A stretch of DNA of 64,000 nucleotides, taken from the NCBI GenBank assembly GCA_964036295.1, contig OZ038462.1, forward strand, positions 17,241,264 to 17,305,263. The letters are read 5' to 3'. Below are positions 61,983 to 64,000 of this stretch, one piece after another; position 1 is the first letter of the stretch; the number at the start of each line of letters is the position of its first letter. A program made the position numbers and the translations under genes. The notes under the pieces were generated by a model. The model did not search any database. It was not told the origin of the DNA and saw only the letters and a list, made by a program, of their open reading frames with translations. This stretch comes from Plumapathes pennacea (lineage: Eukaryota; Cnidaria; Anthozoa; Antipatharia; Myriopathidae).

Positions 61983-62461
61983 TACATATAGAGCTAGTCA
62001 CCAAGGCTGTAATAAAAGGCTTGGTTTATTTCCGTAAAGGAGTTTTATGAACACTGCAAATCGAAACTTGAGTGTGTGACCAGTGGTTAAACCAAATAAA
62101 AGTAATTTCATGCTTTTGCTGATAGTCCTGATTGGTTAATAGTACACAATATTTCTACCTTGATTGGTCAGAGCAGATGTTACAGATAAAAAACCGCAAT
62201 AAAAGAGAAACTGTGGCAGCATACTGCTAGTTTCCAACAGCAAACACGAAACCATTGCAGTTCTATGTAAGTTTCAACAGCCAACTTAAAGCCACTTTAT
62301 CTAGAATGCTAAATAATATTACGACTCGAGGGTGAGGTGTCATTTGAACAGCGCTTCCCGTTCACGGAGTCACGACGGAAAATATCAGTTTTCTAACTTT
62401 CTCACATGTGAATATATTTCAATGGTGTCATGGTGGATAAAAAAAATGAGACCATCCTTTT

Positions 62462-63672
62462 GTTCAGAATTTTGGCATAGAAGATTAAGCGGGTACTTCT
62501 GCCATATCTGATTCATGTCCTCGACTTTTCATATATATAAACAATAAACTACTTTTGGCGAGGAAATATGCACGGATAATTGTCCGAGGATATTATCTGT
62601 TCCGAGAAGCGAACACTTGCCCGAGAGCGAAGCTCGAGGGCAACTGTGAGCTTTGAGGAACAGATAATGTCCAAGGACAATTATCCGTGCATATTTTCGA
62701 AGCCAAAAGTAGTTTATTGTCTTTATTATCCTTCAAATATCTCCTCTCGCAGCGCAAATAACGGCGCGGAAACTGTGAAGCTTTTTAGTGCTTTCTGGAA
62801 CTGCTTTTTCGACCAATAAATTGATGTCCTCCTCAGTAGTCGTCTTGTAATGATTTTTGTGATTAAATGTATAAAACTGTGTTCGGATATTGTCAATAAA
62901 CAGCGTTAGTTCGCCAGGCGGGGGTTATTCGCTGATAACGTCCGCTCATTTGTGTACAGTTTTTATTGCTGTGGAATATGACAATTTGGACAAGTGACAG
63001 CGACGTTGTTGTTGTTGTTGTTTTTTTTCCAAGAGTATTCGAAGTTTGCGTAAAGGAATATGCGACGGTTCTCTGGTCGAGTCGCTTCTGAATATAAATC
63101 GACTTTATTTCCCCTCACCACTCCGTTTAAACAGTAACGCGAGCGTTCGTCAAACATTTCAAGTTCACAAGCTGCTGTTGTACCCTCATTCAGCGGCTGG
63201 TTTTCGTTTAAAAAGAACGCAATGGCTGCACTTCATGATAACAGTATAGCCACGCAGTTTGACTATTAATCTCTGTGGTTCAGTGTCCGCGCTCAACGGC
63301 GCTATAGTTTTCGTGCCTTGATAATCACGATGTAATTTACATTCGCGTAGACTTTTAAGCGCAATGGTCAAACAAACTTTGAATGCTTGACCACCAGACA
63401 AATGACAACGAGTTCCTGGAAAGCACAAAATCTATTTGGAGAACTGCTATATAACGCGTAACACGATCATGCCCAAATTTGGAATTGACAAATTCCTTAT
63501 TCGGAAGTTCACTGTTGACACAGAAGCCTGGAAGGACACCGTGATTGCTTTAAGGCCGCCTCACCTCGTGGACGACCTTAATAAAACACATCATTTTGTT
63601 CAGAATTTTGACATGGAAGATTAAGCGGGTACATCTGCCATATCTGATTCATGTCCTCGACTTTTCATGATA
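62462..63672. repeat. Direct repeat pair around the foldback element
   Basis: TTCAGAATTTTGGCATAGAAG followed by CTGCCATATCTGATTCATGT at about 62463-62532 recurs with few changes at about 63599-63668. The two copies bracket the foldback element and about 1 kb of sequence. Confidence 0.8.
62541..62720. repeat. Foldback (long palindrome) MITE, 180 bp
   Basis: ACAATAAACTACTTTTGGC at the left pairs with GCCAAAAGTAGTTTATTGT at the right, and the pairing continues inward through ATGCACGGATAATTGTCC. A second small palindrome (GCCCGAGAGCGAAGCTCGAGGGC-like) sits at the centre near 62610-62642. No coding capacity. Confidence 0.85.
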
Positions 63673-64000
63673 TACAAAAATAGTTGAGTCACTATAGAGT
63701 GCCTTGACCCGGTTGTAACTCACTGGACATCTCTTACTGCCTCGTGTCCGAGCCGTTTTGATGCTTGAAAACCGCAATTAATGGATTCTCCCTGTTTGCA
63801 TTCTCAAGAGCTCGCCTGCCGATGATCAATTCGATAATTTGCAGGGTTTAGTCGAGTACCTTACCCCTTATTTTCGCGATTTGGGGAATAGTCATATTTC
63901 GCGACACTTCATTTTTACGATTTTGTTAGATTTGTAGAAACTGAGTCACATTATTTTCGCAATTGCGTCGATAAGTAAACATTAGCATACCTTTACTTTA
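62721..64000. other. Right end of window, no gene seen
   Basis: Contains a GTT microsatellite near 63006-63026 and the direct-repeat copy above. The ORF at 63436-63624 overlaps that repeat and is not supported as a gene. Confidence 0.45.

Overview
The window looks like animal nuclear DNA, most likely from a cnidarian and possibly a stony coral. It holds intron-split animal genes (a protocadherin, a WAP-domain secreted protein and the 3' end of a DNA-methylase-like gene) among many DNA transposons. The cnidarian call is inferred from gene style and repeat flavour, not from a database match.

The centrepiece is an integrated Polinton/Maverick (adintovirus-like) element at 4761-34028, about 29.3 kb. 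Inverted terminal repeats of 164 and 182 bp bound it, and a 6-bp target duplication AGTATA (4755-4760 and 34029-34034) flanks it. It carries the full hallmark set: protein-primed family B DNA polymerase, retroviral-type integrase with a C-terminal chromodomain, major capsid protein, adenain-like protease, A32/FtsK-type packaging ATPase, three tandem paralogous virion-type proteins and a run of small basic core-like proteins.

Layout of the element. The left arm (5.1-11.7 kb) holds small accessory genes on both strands, several spliced, plus a tRNA-like candidate RNA polymerase III gene. Replication and integration genes lie at 11.7-17.6 kb. A co-directional late/virion block runs from 17.6 to 26.8 kb, where most genes start from a TATA box that overlaps the stop codon of the gene before. 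A minus-strand block of large unknown proteins fills 26.8-29.6 kb. The right arm (29.9-33.7 kb) holds accessory genes including a Fic-domain (AMPylase-type) protein and a spliced Cys-rich protein with an LxCxE motif. Four divergent intergenic promoters in the two arms carry the palindrome CCCACGTGGG, often next to a CRE-like TGACGT. This suggests an early (E-box/CRE) versus late (TATA/stop) programme.

Polymerase core, integrase, capsid, protease and Fic reading frames are intact. Several accessory genes and the ATPase are broken, often at homopolymers. The host cadherin and a 2A/protease ORF show the same kind of break, so some breaks may be assembly errors and not decay.

The right flank (34-64 kb) holds the WAP gene, the cadherin gene on the minus strand, an ORF pair with a 2A-like peptide and a herpesvirus-tegument-like cysteine protease, a decayed hAT element (54790-57613) inside a duplicated repeat, and a 1.2-kb element with 75-bp inverted repeats and a 9-bp target duplication carrying a truncated RecQ-type helicase (60191-61394). 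A pogo-like MITE and a foldback MITE follow. The left flank holds the methylase-like gene and a tandem array of about 132-bp units with a higher-order 397-bp period.
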